The notes: generated by a model from the letters alone, not told the origin. Shown: positions 34,995-48,050, counted from the stretch's first letter. The stretch is DNA of 64,000 nucleotides from Pilaira anomala (GCA_025716855.1 JAIXMQ010000065.1:91664-155663); one strand, 5' to 3'. A program made the numbers and translations.

Positions 34995-37900
34995 TCTATT
35001 TTATTTAGACCAGAAACAAAAGAAAAAAAGAAATATGAAATAAAAAGGTTACTTTTATATTATACATACCAAACAAAAGAAACCCTCTTCTGAATATATA
35101 ATTGCACATTGAAATGCTTTTTTCCCCTGCATTAAGTGTAGAAGAGAGAAGAGATCAAATGTGCACTTAGAAAAACAGGGGGAAAGTTTTTCTTTTTTTC
35201 TGGTCGTAACTTTTTTTTGACAGGGTAGCTTTTTGTAATATCATTAGTATGTACCCGTATATAGTCTCTATATTAAATTACATGCATATACAACTTTTGG
35301 ATCTTGCACTCATTTTATAAACTGTTGTATGTAATTGACTGTATATAATAAATAACGGTGGCAAACAAATCTAAATTCAATATCGAGTACATGTATATAA
35401 ATATTTGTTAAATCAATTATGATATCAGTATTTTTTGATCCATTACAATTGCTACTTTTTTTTTTGGTTTTTTTGGCATCGTTGCTCTTTTTTTTTCCCT
35501 GTTATACTATACTGACGTTTTTAGTTTTTAAAAGAGCTGGTAAACATGTAAAGTCATGTTAGTCTAACCCTTACGGACGTTTAAGTCAAGATATAATTTC
35601 ACAAGTATTAATTCGATTTAAACAAGTTTCTGACACATTTTCGTAATATATCTGTCTCATAAAAGAGGAATGCCATTCCTTCTTAGGTAAATGAGCACTA
35701 ATGAGTATATATTATTAATTCATGCAAGTATATATAGTTGGTATAGAAATTTAAACTGCAAGTATACACTTATCATAATATGAACCTATACTGTTTACAA
35801 CTTTGTTTATTTAGGATACGTTCGACAGATAGAGCCCCATTTGTGCCTAATATACATTTTTTTTTGTGCTCAGAAAAATCTAGCTATATGACTGATTCAT
35901 TGTCCAAGAGTATAATGATATTTTTTCGTTTATATTACCAATATAAATATACATAGATTATTTATTTTGATAAAGTCTAGATCAATTATAATTGATTAAT
36001 GTAAAATAAAAATTCTGATGAATAAAAGAAAGTCGTATAATTTTTTCCCATGGCCATAGTTAGTTATTTTCTGTGTCCTACATCAACAATATGTACAACC
36101 ATTTGTGTTATGTCAAATCAGACTTATTACATATGTACTATTCTATTTGCTGTTATTACTATTATTGAAACTATGTTGTTTCCTATTAAACCGTATATCA
36201 ACTGAGACGATAGTATTTTATAGAAAAAAATAGAAAAAAAAAACAGAAATTAGGTATTTCAAGAGTTTTTTAGATCGGTATCGATCAAACCTTGATCTTT
36301 TTTGAGATATGTGGCTCATACAATGTATAGTCAGCTCTCTTATAAATATGTGCATACTATAACAGCAATAACAAGAGCAGAAATTGACTACTATGAAACA
36401 AAATGTTAATTAAAAAAAAAAAAGTTCTAGTACCTAAATATGATCGAAAAAAAAAGTTTCTGTTATACTTTTGATAATTGTGTTCAGAATCTTGTAACTA
36501 ATTATGTAAATCGAAGATGCTGGTGGAACAAATGTCACTAACAAACAAACAAGATGAGAACAAGAACAATTACTGTAGTTTTAAAGGGGATTATTGACTA
36601 AATTACTGCATATATTCAGTGTACATATAATCATGTTCTATAACCTCAAGATATAGAGATAAAAAAAAAAAGTATTATTGTTACAAAAATAAGAAACTTT
36701 AAGGTTTACCAGTTCCAATCTTTTTTTTTTCACATCAACTTTAAAATCGAATACCATCATCATACTTTTCAATGTAATAGTTTTTAGCTGTAAAAAGTAA
36801 GTTTTTAATTAAAATAAATATCTCTCAACAAGTAACAAGTGATCCGAAAATTGATGCGCTGACAAAAAAGAAGGAATATTACATATGACCTATTATCCAA
36901 TGTAATGTACACACATAACCTATACATACCAGGATGCATAACATTTTCTATACAAACGTATATATCCTATGATTTAAACGATACAGACCTATACTAATTG
37001 TAATTCTCAGGGGGAGGGGGATTTTTTTTTCCCGGAGCAATAAAAATCACACACACAGGGTTAAACAATATTATTAATACATGTATGTTGAGCTCCAAAT
37101 CCCATGAAGTTGTTACTAGAACAGAGTGTAAAATCAAAAACCCGCAATTAAAGTTTACCGTCGCACCAGCTCAAACAAAAAGAAAAGTTCGCCGCCATGT
37201 GATCAAAGCGACACCACTATTTTACAAAATAGGATAAAGATAGATAAGCCTTTTGCCACCAAAAAGAGTGCCAATGCTAAAATGTATCGTGTATATGTTA
37301 ATTTAAAAGGCTTAATTCACATTTGTTTTGGGGCAATTGAAATCAGTGCGATTTACAAGAGGTAGGTAACGTCTTTAAGAAAAGTTATATACCGAAGCAA
37401 GTATAAACTAAAAAAGGATGGGAAGAGGTAAAAACAATTAGAAAAATGTTTAATTCCTAAGAATAAGGTATATATGCTCGTTGAAGAAAAAGTAACTCTA
37501 CACTCTCTTGTTCATGTGTTATTTTGATAGACCCATTTTTTATTAGTTTTTATAGCAGTTAAATAAATATCTGGCGATAATCCTTTTGAGGCCCTACCGC
37601 CAGAATTTTTATCAGTACCACTGGCAATAAATACTTGTCGTAATTTGACGTAATAATTTTCAAGAATACAAGTTTTTGAGCGTGTTTATAAATTAAGGCA
37701 ACTGTTGTATGTTCTAATATTGTCTCAAAGTTAACAACTGATTTTTTCCATAAAGAAATTTACTAACGAAATATATGTAACGACATAAAAAAAAACCACA
37801 TTCGTATTATTGATATTTTTCATCTTTTAAAAGTCGCATATATTTACTGCCCAAAATGAAGTGTACATAACACTCTTATTTCCTTCTCAGGTTATATCAA

Positions 37901-39004
37901 TTTCAGCTTATAGTTACAAATCTCCACCAAATAGCCGTGTTAGATACAAAAAAAAACCTCTTTACATAAAGTCATATAATGGGTCACTATCTTAGATTGT
38001 TATTATAAAGAAACATAGTTAAAGGGATATCTGATAAAGTAATTAACATTCTCAAGATATTTACAATTTAGATATTTCTATTCTTTTAAATGTATCGGTA
38101 TACATATTATTAGTAGGTAGTATTCCGATTGTCTCATTGGACGATTATGATCTGATTAATGTTTAAACTGTTTTAGAACTTTGATATGAGGAAAAAAAAA
38201 CATATTAAGATGTTGTAAACCTTCAATAATATTACCAAATAAGTTTCAATCAAATCATCTTTAATCAAAATTAAAGTCCTCTACTTTTGAATACCGTGTC
38301 ACCAGAAACAAAAAACCTTCGAGCTTACCAGTAGTTTTCAGCAACAACAAACAAGTGTATGATATATTATAAGTTTACAAGTAGCACTAGGTATGTAAAT
38401 CATTAACTAAAGGCTTTTATGAAACCATAAAAGTTGTTATGCTATACGCGTAGGACGCATAAATATAATTCAATTTGGTCAGATGCTGCTCTCTCGCTTT
38501 TGAACCAAAAATAAAAAACCGGCCAGTTTATTTGACTTCTATAACTCATAGCACTAAAAAAAGAAAAAAAAATTCTCAAAGGTAAATAGAGTATGAGAAC
38601 AAGGACATTATTTCAATGATAAAATATAGCATGTCATTTTTAAACAATCATAAAGTTTATGCGACAAACCCCTCCCCTCACCCAAAAAAAAAAAAGGTAA
38701 AAATCTGTTATTTTTTGTTGTGTTTTTGACAGGCCCTTTTAATTGATATAAATTTGCTATTAAGTGATATGATGGCTGAAAGTGGTAAACTTTAATAAGT
38801 ACAACGTTACAACATGTTAAAAAAAATAAATAGTACCCTTTTTTTTTGTAATTCGGAAATGTTCGGAGTGGTTAATGTGGAGAAGTTTGTGTAATGTTGA
38901 AAATAATCGTTCTCTTTATTTAAACCCTCTTTTTATCACTTTCTTTTTTTTTCTTTCTTTCTTTCTTTTTTATTTATTTATCAAGAATAGATTTTTCTTA
39001 CATT
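34995..39004. other. 4 kb gene-free region
   Basis: AT-rich DNA with A/T runs and a short G-rich block (GGGGGAGGGGG near 37011). A short plus-strand segment at about 37155-37235 (FTVAPAQTKRKVRRHVIKAT) and the overlapping frame to 37356 look protein-like but lack a start and a family. At the right end (38930-39004) a CTTT-rich pyrimidine tract forms the leader of the lactate dehydrogenase gene. No RNA gene was recognised. Confidence 0.4.
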
Positions 39005-40856
39005 ATGAGTCGTGTTATTTCCCCTGAAGAAGTTGCTCAACACAACCAAAAGAGTGAGTTATTTTGAATAAATAAAAGATATTTATATATATATATATAT
39101 AAAAAAACTAATGTATTGAAACGTACACGACTCTATAAGATGATATCTGGGTTATCATTCATGGAAAGGTATATGACCTTACCCAGTTCCTTCCTGAACA
39201 TCCTGGAGGACAAAAGATTATTTTAAAGTATGCAGGAAAAGATGCTACCAAAGCTTTTGAACCTATTCATCCACCTGATATCGTTGACCGTTTCTTGGCA
39301 CCTGAAGTATGTATGGGATCCATTGACCTTGAGAAACTTGCAGATGTCAAGGTAGAAGAATCTGAAGAAGATAAGCAAGTAAGATTAGCTCGAGAAAGAA
39401 TGCCTCGATTGGATGAAATGTACAACTCGTTTGATTTTGAAAGTAAGCCAAAAAAAAAAAAAAAAAATTCACATACACACGCACAAGCACTTAATACTGA
39501 AACCTTATTTTTATTTTTTTATTATTCAGCTGTGGCTAGATCTGTATTAAAATCTGACGCTTGGGCTTATTATTCTTCTGGTTCAGATGATGAAATCACA
39601 ATGAGAGAGAATCATAATGCCTTTCATCGTATCTGGTTCCGTCCTCGTGTGATGGTAAATGTAAAGGAAGTTGATACGTCCACTACCATGCTGGGTTCTC
39701 CTGCTTCATTACCTCTTTATGTAACAGCTACTGCACTTGGAAAGTTAGGTCACCCTGACGGTGAAGTCGTTTTCACCAAAGCTTGTAAATCACGCGGTAT
39801 CATTCAAATGATTCCTACTTTAGCTTCTTGTTCATTTGATGAAATTGTTACTGCTGCTGGTCCAGATCAAACACAATGGCTTCAACTCTATGTTAACTCG
39901 AACAGAGAAGTTTCCGAGAAATTTGTTAGACATGCTGAAGCTAGAGGCATGAAAGGTCTTTTCATTACAGCTGATGCTCCACAATTAGGTAAGTTAAAGG
40001 GAATAATAATAATAAAAAAAAAATTCTCCGGCATTTAAAATTCCGTTTATAGGTCATCGTGAGAAGGATATGCGTCAAAAGTATTCTCAAGAAGAACCTG
40101 ATGAAATTGCTCGTAATGGAACTACAGTTGTACGTGATCAAGGTGCTGCTAGAGCTATTAGTAACTTTATTGATCCATCTTTATGTTGGGATGATGTTGC
40201 TTGGTTCAAGAGTATTACAAAGATGCCCATCTTGATCAAGGGTATTCAAACTGCTCAAGATGCTGTACTTGCTGCAAAGTATGGTTGTCAAGGTGTTGTG
40301 TTGTCTAACCATGGTGGTAGACAATTGGATTTTGCTCCTTCTGCTATTGAGATTTTAGCTGAGGTTATGGAAGCTCTTAAGAGAGAGAATTTAGACCAAG
40401 GATTTGAAGTTTATATTGATGGTGGTATTCGTCGTGGTAGTGATATGTTTAAGGCTATTGCACTTGGTGCAAAGGGTGTTGGTATTGGTAGACCTTTCTT
40501 GGTAAGAAATTGGAATTCATTAACCTTTAGTGTATAGAGATACTAAACATTATCTATCTGATTAGTATGCCATGTCATCTTATGGTGTTGAAGGTGTTGA
40601 AAAGCTTTTGGATTTATTCAAGGTAAATATACATATATCTTCTATCAAACTCATGTACCAATTCTCTTTCTTTTGTTATTTTTAGGATGAATTTGAAATG
40701 GTAATGCGATTCATGGGTGTTACCAAGATTTCAGATATTACACCGGATATGGTCGATATTCGTAACATCAAAGATCACTTTGTTTCTAATCCTATTGATT
40801 ACTTGTCTCAAACCGCTTATGAAAGAATGCAACCAAGAGGCATCTCCAAGTTATAA
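39005..40856 (+). CDS. CYB2: Flavocytochrome b2, L-lactate:cytochrome c oxidoreductase
   Basis: This enzyme oxidises L-lactate to pyruvate using FMN and passes electrons through a fused cytochrome b5 domain to cytochrome c. Exon 1 gives MSRVISPEEVAQHNQKS. Exon 2 carries the haem-binding DLTQFLPEHPGGQ and the second haem histidine in FEPIHPPDIVDRFL. The FMN domain follows: FHRIWFRPRVMVNVKEVDTS, SPASLPLYVTATALGKLGHP, WLQLYVNSNR and LFITADAPQLGHREKDMR. The catalytic SNHGGRQLD and the FMN phosphate site DGGIRRGSDMFKAIALGAKG with GIGRPFL are intact. Seven exons end at PRGISKL. Odd point: no N-terminal mitochondrial leader is visible, whereas yeast Cyb2 has one before the haem domain. The enzyme may be cytosolic or have an upstream exon. 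Glycolate oxidase is excluded by the haem domain. Confidence 0.92.
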
Positions 40857-41221
40857 GCATGTTAAAAATATTATGTGTACTAGATTATTTAAATAAATAA
40901 ATAAAAAATCATTTGTTTCTGTGTTAACTGTAATACTTTTCTTTTGTACTGATTTCGTTTAATGATTTAGCCTTCTGGGATTTTTTTTTTTCAAGGCCAC
41001 ATGAATAGCTTGATCCAGGGAACAGGTCAATTTTGTACAACCTAATCTATTTTTTCTATTTGATGCCATTACTGTTTAGCCTATTAACAGATGAGAGCAA
41101 AGAAAAATTCAATTTTTACTATGGACGTTCTTATTCTATCTACACAGTAACTATCAGTAGTGTATTGAACCACCCAAGATAAACTATATATGTTGTTTTG
41201 TTTATTTTTCGTTAGTTAGAA
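40857..41221. other. 3' flank of CYB2
   Basis: AAATAAATAAATAAAAAATC at 40890-40909 is the likely polyadenylation region. Nothing else is supported. Confidence 0.5.
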
Positions 41222-41791
41222 AAGGGGGATAGATACGCGCACCATATTTCCGCCCCATATTTTTTTGCGCATCATATTTTTTTGCGCATCACATTCTTTT
41301 TAAAAACATTAAAGTTTACTTGTTTACAATATCTTACTGAAGGTTTAGATGTCACTGGATTTTTGTTAATCATTCGCTTGATTGTTATGGACAGGCTTTT
41401 TTTCTAGACGCCACATAAACAGGTTTTTTTTATTAATTTTGATTTTAAATCACCTTTTTTTTTTTTGTTTCTTTCTTTTTCTTTCACCATCTTTTATATA
41501 TATTTTAAAGTGAATCTTCCTTATCTCTACAGTCTTAATCTCTTCTTTGACCATATACCCTATCTAGACAAGAAATTGTTTTAAGAAATAAATAATTTTG
41601 AGACTTGCACAAAACATGTTGCTATCAATGGTAAGTCATGTCAATGCTCAACTAATTTTATCAATAAATCTCAATAGAAAACGCTCTTTTATATGCAGAT
41701 TACATGTATTAGATAGGGAGGATATTCCCCCCCCCCTCTGAACCTATTAGTGGTGTGGTGGTGTGAAAATATGGTACGCGTATCTTCCCCC
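41222..41791. mobile_element. MITE-like inverted-repeat element, copy 2 (reverse orientation)
   Basis: This is the reverse complement of the element at 4091-4668 over its whole length, with substitutions and small indels. It begins AAGGGGGATAGATACGCGCA and ends GGTACGCGTATCTTCCCCC, so the terminal inverted repeats are clearer here (about 25 bases, consensus GGGGGATAGATACGCGCACC). Internal shared landmarks include TCTAGACGCCACAT, AGTGAATCTTCCTTATCTCT and ATGTTGCTATCAATGGTAAG. The flanks do not show a clean target duplication. No transposase frame is present. Confidence 0.75.
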
Positions 41792-42075
41792 TAAAAAAGT
41801 GATGATGAAGGAGTATTGCCTCTTTTTACTTATAACCCTCAAGTAACTAGTTTAGGAATTGGCCTTTTTCTTTCTTTTTTAATATTTTTTCTTTCTCTGC
41901 AGACACTCTTTAAAGCTATATGATGGGTGAGCGTTTGATACTCAGTTGTAATCCTTAACATACTTTCTAGCTTTACAGTTTAACTCATTCGTTGTAGGAA
42001 TGCTACTACATAACGTTAGTCGTCTTATTGCAATTTACGTGTTGATTATAATGATATTATTGATGTCCAGTAGTA

Positions 42076-42232
42076 CCGTACCCACTCTATTTAAGGCTGA
42101 AAAAAAGTTCAGACTTTTGTGGCCTTAAATCGTATTGTGGCCTTATTTCTGACTTGAGAAAGTTAAATATGGCCAAAATATTCAGAGAATTGCGGCCTTA
42201 AATTGAATAGCCCTTAAATAGAGCGGGCACTG
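42076..42232. mobile_element. Short TA-flanked MITE
   Basis: The left end CCGTACCCACTCTATTTAAG and the right end CTTAAATAGAGCGGGCACTG are imperfect inverted repeats of about 23 bases. The dinucleotide TA flanks both sides (42074-42075 and 42233-42234). The interior (157 bp in all) repeats the word TGGCCTTA in both orientations. The CAGTGCCCGCTC-type end and TA duplication fit a Tc1/mariner-derived non-autonomous element. It has no coding capacity. Confidence 0.7.
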
Positions 42233-43218
42233 TAGCAGAAATAACCAAAGAAGAATCCCAGCTATTTCTGCTACGCCTAGAAAATTGTGTGGTCGTAAGA
42301 TAGACATGATTCTCAGATTTTCTTCGGCTAGGGCAGATAGGGCTAACTCAACAAAAGAAATTGACAGACGGGACAATGAAGATGCAAAAAAGTAATGAAG
42401 GACATGTTATTCAATCTTTGTAGCAAGGCTCCTTCCCTTCAAAATGAGCTTTATTTGCCTGGATTTTTAATAATGAGTAAAGTATTATTATTGCATTCAA
42501 AAAAAAAAAAAAAAAAAGTATATTAAAATATTCATGTTAGATATGAAACTAACCATGGTAACTATGGACCGCCCTGTTGGATACATTTGTCGCATCAAAA
42601 GTGCGGATTACATCCCTTTTCCCTCCCTACCGCCTAAGTGATAACCCATATCATTTCTGTTGTAAAATCAGTTTTCAATAGTAGATTGATGATGGAAAGG
42701 AACTCGGCACTCCTTTCCTCCCTTCTTCCAGAAGTTAATGCATATATTTTATATAATGATCAAGCATGATTTGTCTTCTTCCTTCGTCCTTTCATGGTCA
42801 AAAAACGAAAAAAAAAAAAATGATGAACGAGATTAAGTTTGCAAAGATTGATTTTATTACTATTATTATACATTACATAATCTTTATCAATTTAATATAA
42901 AACGAGGCTTTTAAATACAAACTGCTACTATATAAAATTATTCACTATTCACTATCTACTACTTACTACTCAGTTAATTTTTTTTTCTTTTGTAGTACCT
43001 ATTAGCAACACAGATTAAAGAAAATAGTAAATCTACTTGCTTTTTCTTGCATTTCATTTGAAATAGTAGTTATGTGATATTTTAACTATCTTTGTATTCA
43101 ACTAAAAAGACTTTTGTCTTTGACTCAGTGAACAACTTAATTATAGCATATGCAGGAGTTTCATCATCCTTTTCTTAAAATAGTCGTCTTATGTATCTAA
43201 AAATTAAACCTGAACTTT

Positions 43219-43249
<31 letters not shown>

Positions 43250-43589
43250 GAGCAATACAGGATCAAATGATGAATATTGAAATCAATAAATAATTTATTT
43301 TTATTCTTTGATACTTGTCTTTATAAAATGTCTACAAACAATAATTTTCCCTGGAGGTGGTCAAAGTCACTTGATTTTAAATTATTTATATCATTAACGA
43401 AATAAAATCTTTAATAAGTAGTTCACAACGGGGTTGATATGTGTCTTATTAATTATGTATCTAAAGCAAATAGTAAAATCCTTCTCTAAAGAGACACAGA
43501 GATGATTTAAGTCAGGTATAAATTCGTAATAAAATATCTCAAGGGGAACGTTGGGTGTTTGACATCATTTACTTTTTAAATGATAATTG

Positions 43590-43811
43590 ATGTCAGATGT
43601 ATCAAAGGAGGTTGGTAGGACTAAAAATGTATTATATGAGGTCGAGATAAAATCATTTTTGCTACTTTCTTCAGATTTTTACGGTCATGCATCGAGCCAT
43701 TGGTTGCTTATAATACAGTTTCGTGATTTTACTAAACATCAAGTCATCCATTTGCGTGGAGGTAAAGTTGATTGTACAGACTGGATTGAAGGTGCTCATT
43801 TTACAAATTAG
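43590..43811 (+). CDS. Small hypothetical protein, 73 residues
   Basis: The open frame from the ATG at 43590 reads MSDVSKEVGRTKNVLYEVEI, then FYGHASSHWLLIIQFRDFTK, QVIHLRGGKVDCTDWIEG and ends AHFTN. It has balanced composition and no low-complexity run, unlike nearby chance frames. No family is recognised. It may be a single-exon orphan, the last exon of a larger gene (a TGTCAG acceptor overlaps its start), or a relic. Confidence 0.3.
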   Translation: MSDVSKEVGRTKNVLYEVEIKSFLLLSSDFYGHASSHWLLIIQFRDFTKHQVIHLRGGKVDCTDWIEGAHFTN

Positions 43812-44175
43812 TGCTAATGATGTCAGTTATTAGAAATAAAATAATTCAGTAGATACTTATCTTTCTAAGTCTGGATAGTTGCTAATAAAATAAAAGGCCA
43901 ATACTTTTATATGTATTCAATTCATCGAATGATAACATTCACCTTGCATATGTGTAGCGCTTAGAATATTCGAGAGAGCTCTAATGTTTATAAACAAACC
44001 AAACATGCATGCAATAAATTGCATTTACATATGTATGTGTGTCATTCAGTTGATACATATTAAGCTATTAATACTTTAAGGTACCTTTTGTTTATTTTAA
44101 AATTAGCTTATACAGAAAAATAAGGTCTGTGAATAATATTGGGTTTAAGGAGGCAACTAACTACGTAAGAGATCC

Positions 44176-44178
<3 letters not shown>

Positions 44179-44216
<38 letters not shown>
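44179..44216. repeat. Long poly-A tract
   Basis: About 38 consecutive A followed by GGCGCGCGG. It may be a retroposed tail or simple slippage. No retroposed gene body is recognisable on either side. Confidence 0.85.
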
Positions 44217-44219
<3 letters not shown>

Positions 44220-44895
44220 GCGCGGAAATAGATAGGCTTTTAACTTGACACTCTTTGTTTAAGCCCCCATTATATATTTTTCTTATCTTGTCTCCTCATT
44301 CTCGGCGTTAATTCGTATCTATAGCGTAGTATAATAACTGAACTAGGTATATTACCAGGAATTTCTTAAACTCTGTATGTTATCAGAGCACACCAAAAGA
44401 TTATTTGAAGAAGAAAATACTAGAATAAGTGAATGCTCTTTCGTTAGAACCTCCCTCGGTACAAAAACCCTTTCTTTAGGAATAATGTAAGGATATCGCC
44501 ATTTGGCGTCGAAACTTTCCAATTATTTTTAAATGCTGTCAGTAATACTTTATGATTCTTGTAGACAACATTTTGTTCATGAAAGTTTGAACTTGACAAT
44601 AATAAAAAAAAAAAAAAATCAGATTTTCCTGAATCACAAAAAGATTGTACCTTTTCATGTCGCGCATCAAAAAAAAAAAAAAAGAGAGATTTTCTTTAAA
44701 CCGAGAAAAAGAATTATTATTCCTGATTTTAATTAAACAACAATGCTCTTTCTTTTGGATGCATTATACTAAAAAAAAAAAAGCTCTCAATATAAAAACA
44801 GGAAAAAGAAAAGCTTTTTTTTTAAAAAAAAAAAATTAAAAAGGTGAGATTTGTAATAGGAAAAAAAGGGTATGCTAACATTAATAGAATGAATG

Positions 44896-44995
44896 AGAGA
44901 TAGTAGAGAGAGAGAAAGTGAGACAAAGGGAGAGAGATAGTGAGAGAGGGAAAAGAAGGGAAGCGAGAGAGAGATAGAGGGACAGGTTGATAAGA
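44896..44995. repeat. Purine (GA-rich) low-complexity tract
   Basis: About 100 bases of GAGAGA, GGGAGA and GATAGA words, 50 bases before the stop of the Psr1-like gene on the other strand. On that strand it is a CT-rich 3' flank. Confidence 0.8.
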
Positions 44996-45047
44996 AAAAA
45001 AAAAAAAGTGTATTAAGAAGTAATATGTTTGTTATGTATATACTGTT

Positions 45048-45830
45048 TTAAGCAGAAGATGGATCTATCATATTATCCAATACAAGTTGAACATCATCAA
45101 CTACTGTCAAATCTTCCAAAAAGGCAACTAAATCAGTTAATTCAGTATCATGAGGATCATTAAACCAAGTCGAAACAGGCACAGCATTTGATGTATGAAA
45201 TATATAACTTGCTGGTGAATTATCGAGAATAAGTGTAGATGCAAGTTCTCTTCCAAGTTGCGATAAATCCTAATATATATATATATATATAAAATTTCAT
45301 TATTAGCCAAAATAATAACAACAAAATGTCAATTTTTTTGTTTCTTTTTCAATCTCTTTCTCTATCACCATCTATCTCCTTTCTTACCTTGACATATGTT
45401 CCTTTATGATTAAAGCAAGATTCTCTGAACAATCTATGCTTGACTACTTTATGAATATCGAGCATATCTAATACTGGATCAGCATATTTGGCTAAACTAG
45501 CAGTAAAGACTACAATCTCGTATTTTTCACCCATTTTACGCATAAATTCATCAACACCAGGTCTTTTCAATACGTATACGTTATGATATTGGTTATCAAT
45601 TTCGACAGGTACAATAAAATCAGGATTGGGAATAATCTAAACCAGGTTATTTTAAATAAGTAAAGGAGTAACAAAAAAAAAAAAAAAAATGTATATTTTA
45701 CTTACTTTAAATGAACTATGGACTAAAGTCTCATCAAGATCAAGAACAAGACATTTCCTTTCTTTATCTTCATTAGCTAAAGGAGGTAATAACCAAATAG
45801 CAGGACCCTAAAAAAAAAAAAAAATTCGTT

Positions 45831-45891
<61 letters not shown>

Positions 45892-46063
45892 TTGACTTAC
45901 GACAGGAGAGGTTTGAGGGGAAAGTGGAATGGGAGAAGTAGAATGTTCAGATTCAACCTTTTTTGTGGTTGTTTCAATTTCAGGATTTGTAATGATTGGA
46001 GGAATAATAGGTTTAATTGCTTTAGAATCTTCTAGTTTAGTTGTAGTCACTTGTTGTTGTTGC

Positions 46064-46095
<32 letters not shown>

Positions 46096-46532
46096 TTCTT
46101 TTGATTGAGTACTATTTCTATTTTTTTTACTGTTTGAAATAGAAGATTTGTCACTGTTATCGAGAAATGAACCAGCACCTACTGTGCAACATAATAATAA
46201 GGATAGAAATCCACCCTTTTGGAATGGTTTGACAGAAGCTGCTGGAGTGCCAGTGGCAGTAGAAGAAGCTCGATTGTTACTATCATTTGATTGAATTGGT
46301 AAAGGAGACTTGACGTATTCAGGATCAACTTGTTTCTTTCCTTTTTCTAATATATATATATATATTTTGTGTTATATTTTGTCCTACACACAATATATAA
46401 AATACATTTTTTTTTTCTTTTACCTTTCTTTAGTTTACTACTGCTATCTTGTGGTGCTACTTGTGACATATTTCCATTCCTTACTTCTTCTGAAGTGGTA
46501 GGTTGCTGAATCGTGGTAGATGTTGTTGACAT
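45048..46532 (-). CDS. PSR1: Psr1/Psr2-like NIF-domain (FCP/SCP) protein phosphatase
   Basis: Exons join from the ATG at 46532: [20 protein letters not shown] through KLKKGKR, a spacer with [20 protein letters not shown], a 12-glutamine run and a P/T/E-rich linker. The catalytic domain begins [17 protein letters not shown], the DxDxT signature of HAD-type CTD phosphatases. It continues [60 protein letters not shown] and [20 protein letters not shown], ending NMIDPSSA. All active-site motifs are present. Family knowledge: yeast Psr1/Psr2 are plasma-membrane phosphatases of the salt and general stress response, and the cysteine-containing LLLCCTVG segment may carry the membrane anchor. An SCP/Nem1-type role is the alternative. 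A (TAA)n microsatellite lies inside one intron (45837-45885). Confidence 0.88.
45837..45886. repeat. (AAT)n trinucleotide repeat in an intron
   Basis: About 15 AAT units lie within an intron of the Psr1-like gene, directly followed by an A run. Confidence 0.9.
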
Positions 46533-46783
46533 TTTTTTTAATTTGGTTTCAATGTCGAAAAAAGAAATAAAAAAAAAAAGAGGGATGATGGGGAAAAAAA
46601 AAAGAGATCTCTTTTTTTTTTTTTTTTTTTTTTTTTTCTTGTCTTTCTCTCTTTTTCTCTTACTAAAAAAGATGTTGTTGTTGTTTGTTATTGTTTATTA
46701 TTGTTGTTTTTTTCTTTTGGCTATTCGAGCTTATTGAGAAAAAAAAATATAACGATGTTTTGTATTTTAAAACGAGATATATA

Positions 46784-46814
<31 letters not shown>

Positions 46815-46856
46815 GAGAGAAAAGAGAGAGGGAAAAGATTTATTTCAAAAAGAAAG

Positions 46857-46887
<31 letters not shown>

Positions 46888-48050
46888 GCTGTATGAATTT
46901 ATCACGTGCGGCATGACCTGTTTAAGCGGCAAAAGAGCCTTAAATCTTCCATATTTAATAAAAACACGCTCCAAATCCAATCAATGTTATATTGTAACAA
47001 ATTATCGGTAAACTATAAACTTTGTGTCGTAATAAAGTGTCGCACTTTTAACAAATAAGCAAGAAAAGAATGTCTTAAAAAGGGGTAGAATTCTTGTGAT
47101 ATAAGGTTTAGATATTCACGCTCGATTGTAAATACCAACAATGTTGACAGGACTATTACAAGTTACTTTTGATTCATCAAATTTAATTACAAAAGAAGGA
47201 TATAATTATATATATATATATATATATTTTCCTTCCTTTTTTTTTAAACAAAATAAAATAAAAATGGATAGTTTGCTTTTATTCTTCTCTTTCATGTTCA
47301 TATCCAACTATATACTGTCAATTATTTTATTAAAAAGAAGAATAATTAGATCGACCAAAAGTTCCCGAAGTTATAGCCGTATGAAGTAATGAAATAGAAT
47401 GCGTGTTATTTTAACACTAATCTCAATAACTAAAAAGCTTCTGTTTGGATACAAAACTATAGTATGAATATGTACAAGATGAACGTAATATTTCACAGTG
47501 AAGGTTTCCGATCATTTTGCAGAAAGAAAAAAGTGAAATTAAACTTTATTGTTGTTCAAAAAGAGATCATAACTAGTTCTTATCTGTATATATTACTTGC
47601 TTTTTTTTTTTTTTAAAAAAAAAACAATATAAAATCGATCGTTTGTAGTAGATGAATTATACTGAACTGTGCTACATTAAAATTTTTTTAGAAGTAATTC
47701 AACAAAAGAAAATTTAACCCAAACAGTGTGTCCAAAATACCTGCAGCACCTTGTGAAACCTGTCATACCACACTATTCCTATACAAATACGTTGCTGGTT
47801 TATTAATCTATTTAATTGATTCAATTGGCTTTTTTTTTCTTTTTTTATTAGCAATCATTTTGTTGCCATGACTACAGCCAGTGAACTTATTGTTCAATTG
47901 AAATAAAGAGATCAAACAAAGTATATGATTGTATCCAATCAAATGTGGTTAAAAGGAATAAAACGCGGTGAATCAAAAGTATACTTTTTTTTTTTTTTTT
48001 TTTTTTTTCCTTTCACGCACGAACACGGCAAGGGCTAAACAAAATAGATC

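Larger units (their letters stand above)
42233..45047. other. Gene-poor interval rich in homopolymers
   Basis: It contains a T run of about 31 near 43220-43250, an A run of about 38 at 44179-44216, several A runs of 12-18, and a purine tract (GAGA-rich) at 44896-44995. One small open frame at 43590-43811 is listed separately. The ORFs at 44533-44839 are low-complexity. No RNA gene was recognised. Confidence 0.5.

Noticed and set aside
37155..37356. Short protein-like frames (FTVAPAQTKRKVRRH and a following one)
   Set aside because: They have no start codon, splice signals or recognisable family; kept only as a remark in the gene-free region.
46701..46916. Lysine-rich plus-strand ORF
   Set aside because: It is made of A-runs only; homopolymer translation, not a gene.
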